A stretch of 64,000 nucleotides of DNA from Sphingobacterium sp. ML3W (GCF_000747525.1 NZ_CP009278.1:310001-374000), one strand, 5' to 3'. Positions 45,172 to 53,633 are shown, numbered from the stretch's first letter. Notes: a model not told the origin generated them from the letters alone. A program made the numbers and translations.

Positions 45172-46095
45172 ATGAATGAAAATTTAGAAATATTGAAGAA
45201 TTGTTTTTGGCTTATTGTTTTTAATCTTTTGTTCTTGTCTAGTGTTGCTCAAGAACAATTAAAGGTGGATACCTCGTTTACAATACAAAATACTTTTGTC
45301 AAGGAAAGCAAGAAGAGAGCCTATATTTCTTTGGCGGAAAAAACAGATACTCATGTTTTGAAAATTCGTCAGATTCCTTATAAAAAGACCGTGGATAGGA
45401 TATTATCATTGGACGCCTACCTCCCTCAAAATTTTGACAGTATTTATCCATGTCTCATTTTGATACATGGTGGAGGATGGCGCTCTGGCAATAAAGAGAT
45501 GATGGCTACGATGGCGAAGGCCCTGGCTGATAAATATGTGGTGTTGAGTGTAGAATATAGGCTTTCGCTAGAAGCGAAATTCCCTGCTGCTTATGACGAT
45601 CTGATCGATGCCATTTTATGGGCTAAAAGCCAAAAGCAATTGCCTATTGATATGAAAAGAATTGGGGTTGTCGGCACCTCCTCAGGTGGACAATTGGCTA
45701 GTTTGCTGGGGTCAAATACACATAGTAATAAAAAATCATTTGTTAAATCTGTGGTCAATATTGATGGGATTCTTGCTTTTGACCATCCTGAGTCGGAAGA
45801 GGGGGAAATGGCTTCATTTTGGTTGGGGGGAACATATCAACAGAATCCTGCACATTGGGACGACGCATCTCCTTTGTTCAAAGTCAATTCGTTAACTGCT
45901 CCGACATTATTTTTGAATAGTGCTATTCCTCGTTTCCATGCAGGAAGGAGTGATATGATCAGTAAGATGAATGATTTTGGTATTTATTCTGAGGTTTTTG
46001 AATTTGAAGATTCACCACATACATTTTGGTTTTTCAACCCTTGGTTTGGACCAATGGTCGATAAAATGATTGCTTTTTTAGATAAAACACTCTAA
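45172..46095 (+). CDS. Exported alpha/beta hydrolase (esterase, BD-FAE-like)
   Basis: The product is 307 aa. A signal peptide (about residues 11-26, ending LSSVAQ) indicates export. 'PCLILIHGGGWRSGNKEMMA' is the HGGGW oxyanion motif, 'KRIGVVGTSSGGQLASLLGS' the nucleophile elbow GTSSGG, and 'FEDSPHTFWFFNPW' the catalytic histidine. This is the BD-FAE / carbohydrate-esterase-like group that removes acyl groups from polysaccharides or releases feruloyl esters. It is divergent from the sugar-acid carrier, so the two may handle one substrate. Confidence 0.85.
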   Translation: MNENLEILKNCFWLIVFNLLFLSSVAQEQLKVDTSFTIQNTFVKESKKRAYISLAEKTDTHVLKIRQIPYKKTVDRILSLDAYLPQNFDSIYPCLILIHGGGWRSGNKEMMATMAKALADKYVVLSVEYRLSLEAKFPAAYDDLIDAILWAKSQKQLPIDMKRIGVVGTSSGGQLASLLGSNTHSNKKSFVKSVVNIDGILAFDHPESEEGEMASFWLGGTYQQNPAHWDDASPLFKVNSLTAPTLFLNSAIPRFHAGRSDMISKMNDFGIYSEVFEFEDSPHTFWFFNPWFGPMVDKMIAFLDKTL

Positions 46096-46237
46096 TTAGC
46101 AATTTACCTACATAGATCAGCTGTCCTAGCTGTATTTCAGCTCGATCTAAATCAAGAATAAGGATTGTTTAATTATACTGATTTTTACTTGTTATTATAT
46201 TGGAATTTTTGTGCTGATTTATCGTTTTCTAAATCAT

Positions 46238-46245
46238 TATATTTG
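46238..46245 (+). promoter_or_regulatory. -7 promoter element (TATATTTG) for murF
   Basis: An exact TAnnTTTG match 29 bases before the murF ATG. A TTG upstream exists but at a longer spacing than usual. Confidence 0.4.
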
Positions 46246-46274
46246 TTTGATGATTGTGATTTATTGCCGTCATC

Positions 46275-47594
46275 ATGAAAACGTTTTTAAGAATGGAATT
46301 GAAAGCATTATATCACTTATTTAAGCAATACCCTGTTGTATCGACAGACACACGCCATATTTTACCTGATTCACTTTTTTTTGCATTAAAAGGTTCGAAT
46401 TTTAATGGGAATGAATTTGCAGAGCAAGCTTTGGCATCTGGTGCGGCATATGCCATCATAGATGAAGAGCAATATCAGCAAGATGATCGGTTTGTATTAG
46501 TTGAAAATGTATTGGAGACGCTACAGGCCTTAGCGCATTATCATCGTCGGCAATTGGATATTCCATTTATTGGTGTTACGGGTACTAATGGAAAGACAAC
46601 AACTAAAGAATTGTTGAATGCTGTTTTATCAAAGAAATTTAAAACGTACGCTACCCATGGTAATTTAAATAACCATATCGGTGTACCACTGACTTTGTTG
46701 GCTATAGATCAGCACATTGAAATCGCTATTATTGAAATGGGAGCAAATCATGTTGGTGAAATTGATTTTTTGTGCCGGATAGCCGAACCGACCCATGGAC
46801 TGATATCTAATGTAGGGAAAGCGCATTTAGAGGGATTTGGTTCTTTCGAGGGTGTAAAGAAAACAAAGGGTGAGCTTTACGATTGGTTGCAAGACAATAA
46901 GGGGGCATTATTTTTACAAGCTGACAATCTTTTTCTTACGGAAATGGCTGGACGACGCCAGTTTAAACAGGTGGTGAAATATGGTTTTTCAGACTCTAAT
47001 GCTGTTATTGGTCGTTTGATTAAAGCAAATCCATTATTACAAATTGAATGGCATCTTCAGGGATCGGAAGATCTTTTTCAAGCAGATACACAACTGACAG
47101 GGGCATATAATATTGAAAATTTTTTAGCGGCTATTGCTATTGGGCATTATTTTAATGTTCCACTAGTGAATATCAATGCGGCTATTTCTGAATATAAACC
47201 AACAAATAATCGATCCCAAATTACGAAAACTGATCGTAATACGGTGATTTGTGATTATTATAATGCGAATGCAACGAGTATGGAAGCGGCATTGGCGAAT
47301 ATGAGAATCGTAGAGGCAGAACACAAAGTCGTTATTTTGGGCGATATGTTTGAGCTCGGAGCTGAATCTTTTGATGAGCATAAAAAAGTGATTGCGTATG
47401 CTAAAACCATTCAGGATGCGCGGTTGATTTTTGTGGGAAAGGCTTTTTGCGAACATAAAGAAATCGGAGGAGAATTTTTTGAAACTACAAATGATGTCAA
47501 GATGTCGTTAGCAAATGAACCCATCTCTGATTCCACCATACTCTTAAAAGCATCGAGAGGGATGGCCTTTGAAAAGTTGCTGGAAGTATTATAA
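46275..47594 (+). CDS. murF: UDP-N-acetylmuramoyl-tripeptide--D-alanyl-D-alanine ligase MurF
   Basis: The product is 439 aa; a second ATG six codons in (46293) could be the true start. The N-terminal UDP-binding domain has 'VSTDTRHILPDSLFFALKGS'. The ATP-binding loop is 'PFIGVTGTNGKTTTKELLNA', followed by 'YATHGNLNNHIGVPLTLLAI', 'IIEMGANHVGEIDFLCRIAE' and 'YNIENFLAAIAIGHYF'. 'YNANATSMEAALANM' is the MurF-specific C-terminal motif. It adds D-Ala-D-Ala to the peptidoglycan precursor in the cytosol. It is not in a mur cluster in this window. Confidence 0.95.
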   Translation: MKTFLRMELKALYHLFKQYPVVSTDTRHILPDSLFFALKGSNFNGNEFAEQALASGAAYAIIDEEQYQQDDRFVLVENVLETLQALAHYHRRQLDIPFIGVTGTNGKTTTKELLNAVLSKKFKTYATHGNLNNHIGVPLTLLAIDQHIEIAIIEMGANHVGEIDFLCRIAEPTHGLISNVGKAHLEGFGSFEGVKKTKGELYDWLQDNKGALFLQADNLFLTEMAGRRQFKQVVKYGFSDSNAVIGRLIKANPLLQIEWHLQGSEDLFQADTQLTGAYNIENFLAAIAIGHYFNVPLVNINAAISEYKPTNNRSQITKTDRNTVICDYYNANATSMEAALANMRIVEAEHKVVILGDMFELGAESFDEHKKVIAYAKTIQDARLIFVGKAFCEHKEIGGEFFETTNDVKMSLANEPISDSTILLKASRGMAFEKLLEVL

Positions 47595-47596
47595 TC

Positions 47597-47644
47597 TATC
47601 AAAAACAAAGGGCCTAAAGATGATTAGGCCCTTTGTTTTTGATA
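47597..47644. terminator. Bidirectional terminator between murF and folP
   Basis: Perfect 21-bp arms (47597-47617 and 47624-47644) around a 6-base loop. A aggcc/ggcct-type core is flanked by A-rich and T-rich ends, giving U-runs in both directions. It starts two bases after the murF stop and ends six bases before the folP stop. Confidence 0.85.
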
Positions 47645-47650
47645 TAATCG

Positions 47651-48493
47651 TTATTGAAATAATAAATCTACAATTTGCTTCGCCTCTTTCACGTCGTGTA
47701 CACGAAGTAATTGGACTCCTTTACTAAGGAGCAGGGTATTGAGTACTGTTGTTCCATTTAATGCTTCTTGAGGATTTAGTCCCAGCTTCTTATAAATCAT
47801 AGACTTCCTGGATATACCCCCGAGTATCGGAAGGCCAAAGTAGTGCAATTCATCTACACGGTAAAGGAGCTCATAATTTTGTTCTACATTTTTTGCAAAC
47901 CCATAACCAGGATCAAGAATGATATCCTTGATTCCAAGGCTCCTTAATGTTGCAATCCGTTCTCCAAAAAAGGTTGCTACATCAGTAACTATATCTTGAT
48001 ATTGTGTTAATTCTTGCATATTTTCAGGAATGCCCCGCATATGCATCAATATATAGGGCACTTGTAGTTTTGCTACAGTATGAAACATCTGGGGATCGAT
48101 AGTACCGCCTGATACATCATTGACCATATGTGCACCAGCACGAATAGCGGCTGCAGCAACATCAGCCCGGAAGGTATCAATGGATAGTATGGCATCTGGA
48201 AATGCAGCCACGATTGCTACAATGGCTGGAAGGGCACGGTCTAATTCTTCTTGGGAAGTAATCAGTGTAGCTCCCGGTCGTGAGGAATAAGCTCCAATAT
48301 CGATGATATCTGCACCATCATCAAGTAATTGTTTGGCCTTGGTGAGCGTTTGCGCTATATGGTTGTGTTGTCCTCCATCAAAAAAAGAGTCTGGGGTAAC
48401 ATTTAAAATCCCCATAATGATTGGGCGGTCAAATGTCATGATCCGACCTTTCAGGTTGATAGATTGAGCGGGGGTAGTTTTAATCATTTTCAT
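47651..48493 (-). CDS. folP: Dihydropteroate synthase FolP
   Basis: The product is 280 aa from the ATG at 48493; a TTG six codons upstream is less likely. 'IIMGILNVTPDSFFDGGQHN' is the pterin-binding signature, followed by 'GADIIDIGAYSSRPGA', 'LSIDTFRADVAAAAIRAGAH', 'MVNDVSGGTIDPQMF', 'YILMHMRGIPENM' and 'DIILDPGYGFAKNVEQNYEL'. All belong to the TIM-barrel DHPS. It condenses p-aminobenzoate with the pterin pyrophosphate in folate synthesis and is the sulfonamide target. Confidence 0.95.
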   Translation of the reverse strand: MKMIKTTPAQSINLKGRIMTFDRPIIMGILNVTPDSFFDGGQHNHIAQTLTKAKQLLDDGADIIDIGAYSSRPGATLITSQEELDRALPAIVAIVAAFPDAILSIDTFRADVAAAAIRAGAHMVNDVSGGTIDPQMFHTVAKLQVPYILMHMRGIPENMQELTQYQDIVTDVATFFGERIATLRSLGIKDIILDPGYGFAKNVEQNYELLYRVDELHYFGLPILGGISRKSMIYKKLGLNPQEALNGTTVLNTLLLSKGVQLLRVHDVKEAKQIVDLLFQ

Positions 48494-48533
48494 CTTCTGC
48501 AAAGATATCAAGCATAATTAATAAAGAGATGCT

Positions 48534-48583
48534 ATACCTAAAAAAGGCTATTCTCAGTATTGAAAATAGCCTTTTTTAGGTAT
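48534..48583. terminator. Hairpin terminator between the DUF4920 gene and folP
   Basis: 23-bp arms with one mismatch (48534-48556 and 48561-48583) and loop gtat. T-runs are present on both strands. It serves the minus-strand DUF4920 gene, whose stop is 8 bases away. The loop and upper stem (tcagtattgaaaat) are the same as in the terminator at 33363-33402. Confidence 0.75.
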
Positions 48584-48591
48584 TAAATGTT

Positions 48592-49005
48592 TTATTTTAC
48601 AACTAAAACGCCATCTGCTATAAATGTAATCTCATTTGTAGATTCTTTTACTTTTGCATAGCCATCCAACACGACATTTTTGCCAATTAGATCAGCGGGT
48701 ACAAAATAACTATAGTCGGTAAATCGAACCATTAGTGGGTCTTTCTCTCCAGTTCGTTGAAGTGTTAAAAAGCACCCTTTTTTTGTACAGACTTGAACAA
48801 CTTTTCCGCTTACCTTACCGGTGAACTTTGGTGATTTTTCTAAAGATTTTTCAAGCTTTTCAACCGTAATTGCTCCAGCTTTATCAACCTTTTTACCATA
48901 TTGAACACCGATTTGAGCAGGAGTAATTTCCTTTTGCTGTGCTTCACTAGGCAATGAAATGCCAAATGCTAAAGCAGCTAGCAAGATTATTTTTTTGATA
49001 CTCAT
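48592..49005 (-). CDS. DUF4920-family exported protein
   Basis: The product is 137 aa from the ATG at 49005, which gives a normal signal peptide (KKIILLAALAFGISLPSEAQ); the frame extends 10 codons into the preceding gene. The mature domain has 'FTGKVSGKVVQVCTKKGCFL' and 'MVRFTDYSYFVPADLIGKNV', the DUF4920 pattern with a CxxxxC pair and a terminal beta-barrel-like fold. Function is unknown; the cysteines suggest metal or redox chemistry. It follows the YrdC-type gene by one base on the same strand and is probably co-transcribed. Confidence 0.85.
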   Translation of the reverse strand: MSIKKIILLAALAFGISLPSEAQQKEITPAQIGVQYGKKVDKAGAITVEKLEKSLEKSPKFTGKVSGKVVQVCTKKGCFLTLQRTGEKDPLMVRFTDYSYFVPADLIGKNVVLDGYAKVKESTNEITFIADGVLVVK

Positions 49006-49006
49006 C

Positions 49007-49585
49007 TTATTTTCGAATAAATTCAAACTTTCCACTGGGATCTAATTTCATCAGACTTGAAGATTTACCATCACTTATAACCTGTTGACCAAAATTGACA
49101 ATATAGTCAACATGATCTTTAATCTCTGCACTGATATCATCAAAACATGTTGGTGAAGGATCTCCGCTTAAATTGGCGGATGTAGAGACAAGAGGTTTTC
49201 TAAAGCGTTGTAAAAGCTGCTGACAAAAATCATGTTTCACAATACGAATGCCTATTGAACCATCTTCAGCAATAACATTGGGCGCTAAATTTTTAGCTGC
49301 TGAATAAATTATGGTCAATGGTTTTTCTGTATATTCAATCATTTGATAGGCTACTTCTGGTATTTCAGTGACGTAGCTTGCCAATTGATTTTCATTATGT
49401 AGTAGAATAATGAGGCTTTTATCTTTCGCTCTTCCTTTTAATTGAAAAACTTTTTCTACAGCTTCCGGATTCGTTGCATCGCAACCTATACCCCAGATGG
49501 TATCTGTGGGGTATAAAATCAAACCACCGTTTTTGAGAACTTCTAAAGCCTGATTAATATCGTTCCTATCTACAAATTGCGCCAT
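49007..49585 (-). CDS. L-threonylcarbamoyladenylate synthase (YrdC/TsaC-type)
   Basis: The product is 192 aa, the short YrdC form without a Sua5 domain. 'LKNGGLILYPTDTIWGIGCD', 'VFQLKGRAKDKSLIILLHNE', 'IGIRIVKHDFCQQLL' and 'KPLVSTSANLSGDPSPTCFD' are the family motifs, with lysine and arginine residues that bind the AMP and bicarbonate. It makes threonylcarbamoyl-AMP, the first step of t6A37 tRNA modification. The TsaE partner gene of the same pathway lies at 61911-62321. Confidence 0.93.
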   Translation of the reverse strand: MAQFVDRNDINQALEVLKNGGLILYPTDTIWGIGCDATNPEAVEKVFQLKGRAKDKSLIILLHNENQLASYVTEIPEVAYQMIEYTEKPLTIIYSAAKNLAPNVIAEDGSIGIRIVKHDFCQQLLQRFRKPLVSTSANLSGDPSPTCFDDISAEIKDHVDYIVNFGQQVISDGKSSSLMKLDPSGKFEFIRK

Positions 49586-49604
49586 TATTTTTTATATTAT
49601 CTTA

Positions 49605-50423
49605 TTATACGGCAACATTATGGTCGCGTAACGCATCGTTTAACGATGTTTTCTTATCCGTTGATTCTTTACGTTTTCCAATGATTAATGCACAAGGAAC
49701 TTGGTATTCGCCAGCCGGAAATTTCTTGGTGTAAGAACCTGGGATAACCACAGAGCGAGCAGGTACATATCCTTTATATTCTACTGGTTCTGGACCTGAT
49801 ACATCGATGATTTTAGTTGAAGCGGTCAATACCACGTTAGCACCAAGCACTGCTTCTGATTCTACACGAATACCTTCTACAACGATAGTACGGGAACCTA
49901 CAAAAACATTATCTTCGATGATAACTGGAGCAGCTTGTACGGGCTCTAATACGCCGCCAATACCAACACCACCACTTAAGTGTACATTTTTACCGATCTG
50001 TGCACATGAACCTACAGTAGCCCAAGTGTCCACCATAGTACCTTCACCCACGTAAGCACCAATATTGACATAAGATGGCATTAAGATAACGCCTTTAGCT
50101 AAATATGCACCTAAGCGAGCGGAAGCTCCAGGTACTACACGAACGCCAATTTCTTTGTAGTTCGTTTTTAATTTCATCTTATCATAATAAACGAATGGGC
50201 CAGCGCTTGATTCGCTCATTTCACGAATAGGGAAGTATAAAATAACTGCTTTTTTGATCCAATCATTGACATGCCATCTCGTACCAATTGGTTCGGCAAC
50301 TCTTAATTCACCTGTATCAAGCTTTAATATAACGGTACGAATTGCTTCCGCATATTCTTTATATTCAAGAAGTTGTCTGTCCTCCCAGGCGTCTTCAATA
50401 AGTTTTTTTAATTGTTCAAGCAT
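49605..50423 (-). CDS. dapD: 2,3,4,5-tetrahydropyridine-2,6-dicarboxylate N-succinyltransferase DapD
   Basis: The product is 272 aa. The N-terminal helical part has 'WHVNDWIKKAVILYFPIREM'. A left-handed beta-helix of hexapeptide repeats follows, 'NIGAYVGEGTMVDTWATVGS', 'AQIGKNVHLSGGVGIGGVLE' and 'IIEDNVFVGSRTIVVEGIRV', characteristic of DapD. It transfers succinyl from succinyl-CoA in the lysine and meso-diaminopimelate pathway. It lies 19 bases upstream of the YrdC-type gene on the same strand. Confidence 0.95.
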   Translation of the reverse strand: MLEQLKKLIEDAWEDRQLLEYKEYAEAIRTVILKLDTGELRVAEPIGTRWHVNDWIKKAVILYFPIREMSESSAGPFVYYDKMKLKTNYKEIGVRVVPGASARLGAYLAKGVILMPSYVNIGAYVGEGTMVDTWATVGSCAQIGKNVHLSGGVGIGGVLEPVQAAPVIIEDNVFVGSRTIVVEGIRVESEAVLGANVVLTASTKIIDVSGPEPVEYKGYVPARSVVIPGSYTKKFPAGEYQVPCALIIGKRKESTDKKTSLNDALRDHNVAV

Positions 50424-50526
50424 CTTTTATAAATCAAAAATTCATGGTTCTTATTACTTAAGAACAAATATGTTAAAATTTGTTCAATTTATAATGTATA
50501 ATCAGCAGATTTTAAGTCAATATGAC

Positions 50527-50534
50527 TATTTTTG
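50527..50534 (+). promoter_or_regulatory. -7 promoter element (TATTTTTG) for the S4 gene
   Basis: A TAnnTTTG match ending 5 bases before the ATG at 50540. It supports this ATG rather than the one at 50522, and a leaderless or nearly leaderless message. Confidence 0.4.
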
Positions 50535-50539
50535 TACAA

Positions 50540-50944
50540 ATGGCAACAGAAACTGAAAAACTTCGAATCGATAAATATTTGTGGTCAATACGTCTTTTTA
50601 AAACACGTAGTTTGGCAACTGAAGCTTGTAAAGCTGGTCGTGTAAAATTAAATGGACAGAACATAAAGGCATCCTATGTTGTGAAAATTGGAGATATTTA
50701 TCAGGTGCAAAAGGGAATTGAACGTAAAATTATTAAGGTATTGGGACTACTCGAAAGGAGGGTCGATGCTAAAACATCCGTTCAATTTTATGAAGATCAA
50801 ACTCCTGAAGAAGAAACATCTGCATACAAATCTGTTTTCAATGCCCCAATATTAAAGCGAGATCGTGGTGCTGGAAGGCCTACTAAAAGAGATCGTCGTG
50901 AAATTGACGATTTAAAGGAAGATTGGTGGGAAGGAGAAGGATAA
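50540..50944 (+). CDS. S4-domain RNA-binding protein (Hsp15-like)
   Basis: The product is 134 aa from the ATG at 50540; an ATG six codons upstream is in frame, but the probable promoter lies between them. 'LRIDKYLWSIRLFKTRSLAT' and 'EACKAGRVKLNGQNIKASYV' form the S4 alpha-L motif. The tail is basic and includes 'RDRGAGRPTKRDRREIDDL'. It belongs to the heat-shock protein 15 (HslR)-like group that binds the 50S-nascent chain-tRNA complex in E. coli; whether this protein acts the same way is unknown. Confidence 0.88.
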   Translation: MATETEKLRIDKYLWSIRLFKTRSLATEACKAGRVKLNGQNIKASYVVKIGDIYQVQKGIERKIIKVLGLLERRVDAKTSVQFYEDQTPEEETSAYKSVFNAPILKRDRGAGRPTKRDRREIDDLKEDWWEGEG

Positions 50945-50959
50945 GTTTATCATATAGAT

Positions 50960-51003
50960 TTTAAAATAGAAAAAGCTACTTAAGTAGCTTTTTCTATTTT
51001 AAA
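50960..51003. terminator. Palindromic bidirectional terminator between the S4 gene and ytxJ
   Basis: A perfect 44-nt palindrome centred between 50981 and 50982, with an agctactt core and A-rich/T-rich ends. It includes the ytxJ stop codon and lies 15 bases after the S4 gene. Confidence 0.8.
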
Positions 51004-51326
51004 TAAGTAACAAGATCGTCGAAGTCAATTTCTCCATGTGAAGCATTGAAAATACAAGTATCTCCTTGCAGGATCAACAATTGAGGCGACTGATGCTGTA
51101 TATGCCAGATGGAAGCTATTTGATTAGAAATTTCTCTGAAGGCTAATAAATCCAAATAGTAAACATCGTAAGACTTATCCGATAAATTAGCAAAACGCTC
51201 AAAGTTTTTCTTAGCCATACCACTGATACCACAGGTAGTACTATGTTTGAAAATGGCACATACTTGTTGACTATCAAGTATCTGTTGTAGTTGGTCTAAA
51301 TTATTTAGAGGAACCCAGTTAATCAT
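50994..51326 (-). CDS. ytxJ: Bacillithiol-system redox protein YtxJ
   Basis: The product is 110 aa. 'CAIFKHSTTCGISGMAKKNF' carries the single cysteine and the STTCGIS motif of the YtxJ (monothiol-like bacilliredoxin) family, and the fold ends in 'DDLVTYL'. YtxJ is thought to remove bacillithiol from oxidised proteins; Bacteroidota make bacillithiol. It is adjacent, with a 1-base gap, to an unrecognised exported protein upstream on the same strand. Confidence 0.85.
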   Translation of the reverse strand: MINWVPLNNLDQLQQILDSQQVCAIFKHSTTCGISGMAKKNFERFANLSDKSYDVYYLDLLAFREISNQIASIWHIQHQSPQLLILQGDTCIFNASHGEIDFDDLVTYLK

Positions 51327-51327
51327 A

Positions 51328-52071
51328 TTATAAATCAGTAAATTTTGAAGATTCTACGTGTTCGAATGTAGAAACAGTTGTAAATGTACAGCTTTTCTTT
51401 TTATTATTGACGGCATTGAATGAAGTGGGCAATCGTAACCCTGATCCCGCATCCTTATATTGATCAATTTGATAGTCAATCGATTTGATGCTATTTTCAA
51501 AAGCATTTATTTCACCACTATTGGCATTAATCAATATAGTCCCATTTATTGGACTACCATAAAAATCCCCATCGTATGCTACAATCGTGCTTAATTGTTT
51601 CTCATTATTGAGCAATTTCACTTTTGTATCAGAGAAGCTTATTCCTTTGAGATCTCCTATTGTCGGTAGTAATAGGAGATAGAGATCTTCATTGATTTGA
51701 TGACGGATATCCTGCTGTAATGCTGGATCTATCGTCGCTACCTCCACAGCATTGATAAAAAGTTTGAGGGGCTTATTGGTCGTGAAATTGAATAAATAGA
51801 CAAGTTGTTCATTTTTTTTAGATTGCGCTTCAAAACGGCACTCACCGGTCTCTCGATTCCAAAGTAATGATCGCTCGACATCGCTATTCAATACATTTGA
51901 ATTGTCGTTTCCTGAGCAAGAAAACAGTAGAAATTTTGTGTCCTGCCAATTGTCTGCACCCCCTAAAGAAGCCCATAGCTTACTTTGGATATTATTTTCT
52001 TGTGCTATTCCTAAGGCAAAATTTAATTGCACGACAAGGTATAAGAAAGCAATTCTTATTATAGTTTTCAT
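51328..52071 (-). CDS. Exported protein of unknown function
   Basis: The product is 247 aa from the ATG at 52071; 22 further codons upstream are open but precede the signal peptide 'MKTIIRIAFLYLVVQLNFAL'. The mature chain has 'KLWASLGGADNWQDTKFLLF' and 'SLLWNRETGECRFEAQSKKN', strand-rich and reminiscent of LolA-fold or DUF2092-like lipocarrier domains, but I cannot assign a family. It carries four cysteines (two near the start, one in the domain, one near the end). The one-base gap to ytxJ suggests an operon, perhaps linking the protein to thiol stress. Confidence 0.6.
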   Translation of the reverse strand: MKTIIRIAFLYLVVQLNFALGIAQENNIQSKLWASLGGADNWQDTKFLLFSCSGNDNSNVLNSDVERSLLWNRETGECRFEAQSKKNEQLVYLFNFTTNKPLKLFINAVEVATIDPALQQDIRHQINEDLYLLLLPTIGDLKGISFSDTKVKLLNNEKQLSTIVAYDGDFYGSPINGTILINANSGEINAFENSIKSIDYQIDQYKDAGSGLRLPTSFNAVNNKKKSCTFTTVSTFEHVESSKFTDL

Positions 52072-52262
52072 AATATGAATCTTTATAAAAGATAAAATCG
52101 ACTTGCGCATCTTATACAGAATGCGTAAGTCGATCAAATACTATATGATAACAATATTATTTTATTCTTGTTTGATAAGCCCATATGCTAAATTGGATAT
52201 CATCTTTAATCTAACCGAAGACTATGCTAATATCCTAATCCTTTTTATACGAGGAAATGAGG

Positions 52263-52751
52263 CTAATTTTGAGCACTAATCTGTGCCATCTGTATAGCAG
52301 TGATTGCTGCTTCCTCACCTTTGTTACCATGTTGGCCGCCAGCCCTATCTAATGCTTGTTGTTGATTGTCTGTCGTTAGAACGCCAAAAATAACAGGTTT
52401 ATTGTATTTTATGGCAACATTACTGATACCATTAGCAACGGCATCACAGATGAAATCAAAATGGCGTGTTTCTCCTTGAATCACGCATCCTAAACAAATG
52501 ATTGCGTCAAATGAGTCATCACGTAATAATATATCAGCTCCAGTAATTAATTCATAACTACCAGGTACTTCTATGATTGTTATATTTTCTTCTTGTGCTC
52601 CGTGCTTTTCTAATCCAGAAACTGCTCCATTTAGTAGAGCTCCAGTTATCTCTGCATTCCACTGCGCTACAACAATTCCAAATTTAAAGGGACTTGCGTT
52701 TGCAACTTTGATGTGAGAGAAGTCGGATAAATTTTTAATGCTACTTGCCAT
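52263..52751 (-). CDS. ribH: 6,7-dimethyl-8-ribityllumazine synthase RibH
   Basis: The product is 162 aa. 'GIVVAQWNAEITGALLNGAV', 'ITIIEVPGSYELITGADILL', 'FDAIICLGCVIQGETRHFDF' and 'VLTTDNQQQALDRAGG' are the RibH blocks, with the catalytic His in RHFD. It makes lumazine from ribityl-aminouracil and dihydroxybutanone phosphate in riboflavin synthesis. It is separated from other rib genes here. A good promoter lies just upstream on the minus strand. Confidence 0.95.
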   Translation of the reverse strand: MASSIKNLSDFSHIKVANASPFKFGIVVAQWNAEITGALLNGAVSGLEKHGAQEENITIIEVPGSYELITGADILLRDDSFDAIICLGCVIQGETRHFDFICDAVANGISNVAIKYNKPVIFGVLTTDNQQQALDRAGGQHGNKGEEAAITAIQMAQISAQN

Positions 52752-52758
52752 ATTAAAA

Positions 52759-52789
52759 CAAACTTAGATAAATTTGCGTAGATACGCAA
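52759..52789 (-). promoter_or_regulatory. Promoter for ribH (minus strand)
   Basis: Read on the minus strand, TTG (complement of 52787-52789) and TAAGTTTG (complement of 52759-52766) are 20 bases apart and the ATG follows 7 bases later. A gcgta/tacgc inverted repeat overlaps the -33 box and could be an operator. No FMN-riboswitch-like conserved core is visible in the short leader. Confidence 0.5.
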
Positions 52790-52905
52790 TATAATTATGT
52801 TGATATAAAAGTATTCGTATCTTTTGTTGGCACCTGTGAAAGCTAGGCTGCTATCGTTCGTATTATCTGCCTATGATGTGTTTTTGCTGAGCAGATACCA
52901 TAAAA

Positions 52906-52931
52906 AAAGGCTGCCTTTGAGAGCAACCTTT
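52906..52931 (-). terminator. Terminator after the TPR-protein gene (minus strand)
   Basis: On the minus strand, 9-bp arms aaaggttgc/gcagccttt with one mismatch are followed by a run of seven T. It lies 25 bases after the stop codon of the gene at 52956-53633. Confidence 0.65.
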
Positions 52932-52955
52932 AATATGATTAATAAGTATTGTATG

Positions 52956-53633
52956 CTATAAATGTGCTTGAGCACGACCAATAAGAGCATCGATCATAGC
53001 TGCTTCTTGACTTTCAGGGAAATCTAATTTGATTTTTCTGTATGTATCCGCGGCTTGTTTGAACTCATTTTGTGCTTCATATACTAATCCTAGTTTTTTC
53101 AAAAATAATGGAGTAGTATACGAGTTTGTGGATTTATCCGCTGCCTCTTTGTAAAATGAAGCTGCTTTTTTATAATCTTTTAATTCAGAATATACATCAC
53201 CTTTTAATCCAATTACCAATGGATCTAGAACTGCGCTACCTGTTGCCGAGTAGTTCTCTAGCGCTTCAATGGCTTCATTGTATTTTCCTTGACGTAAGTA
53301 TAAACCTCCTAAATAAGCATTTGCGATGTTAGCCGATTTCGTGTTTGAATATTCATCTGCGATTTCTTTAAATCCTAAGAAAGAGCCGTCGCCTTCAATA
53401 GCACGATTTTGTAACGAATCTATTGTTGCATATTCTTCCGCTTTAAATATTTCATTAGCTGCTTTTTCAGCTCTTGGTTGTAAATAAAGCTTTTGATATC
53501 CAAAATACAATATAATTAACACAAAAATACCACCTACAATAAAAGTGATGCTTTTTTGATTGTCCTGAAAAGATGAACCTTGTGAAGGTTTATTCGCTTG
53601 TCCAGCGTTATTTTGGTTTTGATTTTTAGACAT
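52956..53633 (-). CDS. TPR-containing membrane protein (YfgM-like)
   Basis: The product is 225 aa. A short cytosolic Asn/Gln-rich N-terminus precedes one membrane helix (about residues 29-45, SITFIVGGIFVLIILYFGYQ). After it come TPR-like helical pairs: 'ANAYLGGLYLRQGKYNEAIE', 'GDVYSELKDYKKAASFYKEA' and 'LVYEAQNEFKQAADTYRKIK'. This is the layout of YfgM-like proteins that associate with the Sec translocon and periplasmic chaperones. The Bacteroidota member's role is not established. Confidence 0.82.
   Translation of the reverse strand: MSKNQNQNNAGQANKPSQGSSFQDNQKSITFIVGGIFVLIILYFGYQKLYLQPRAEKAANEIFKAEEYATIDSLQNRAIEGDGSFLGFKEIADEYSNTKSANIANAYLGGLYLRQGKYNEAIEALENYSATGSAVLDPLVIGLKGDVYSELKDYKKAASFYKEAADKSTNSYTTPLFLKKLGLVYEAQNEFKQAADTYRKIKLDFPESQEAAMIDALIGRAQAHL

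Noticed and set aside
52752..52790. Possible FMN riboswitch before ribH
   Set aside because: The leader is only a few bases long and carries no RFN-type conserved blocks.
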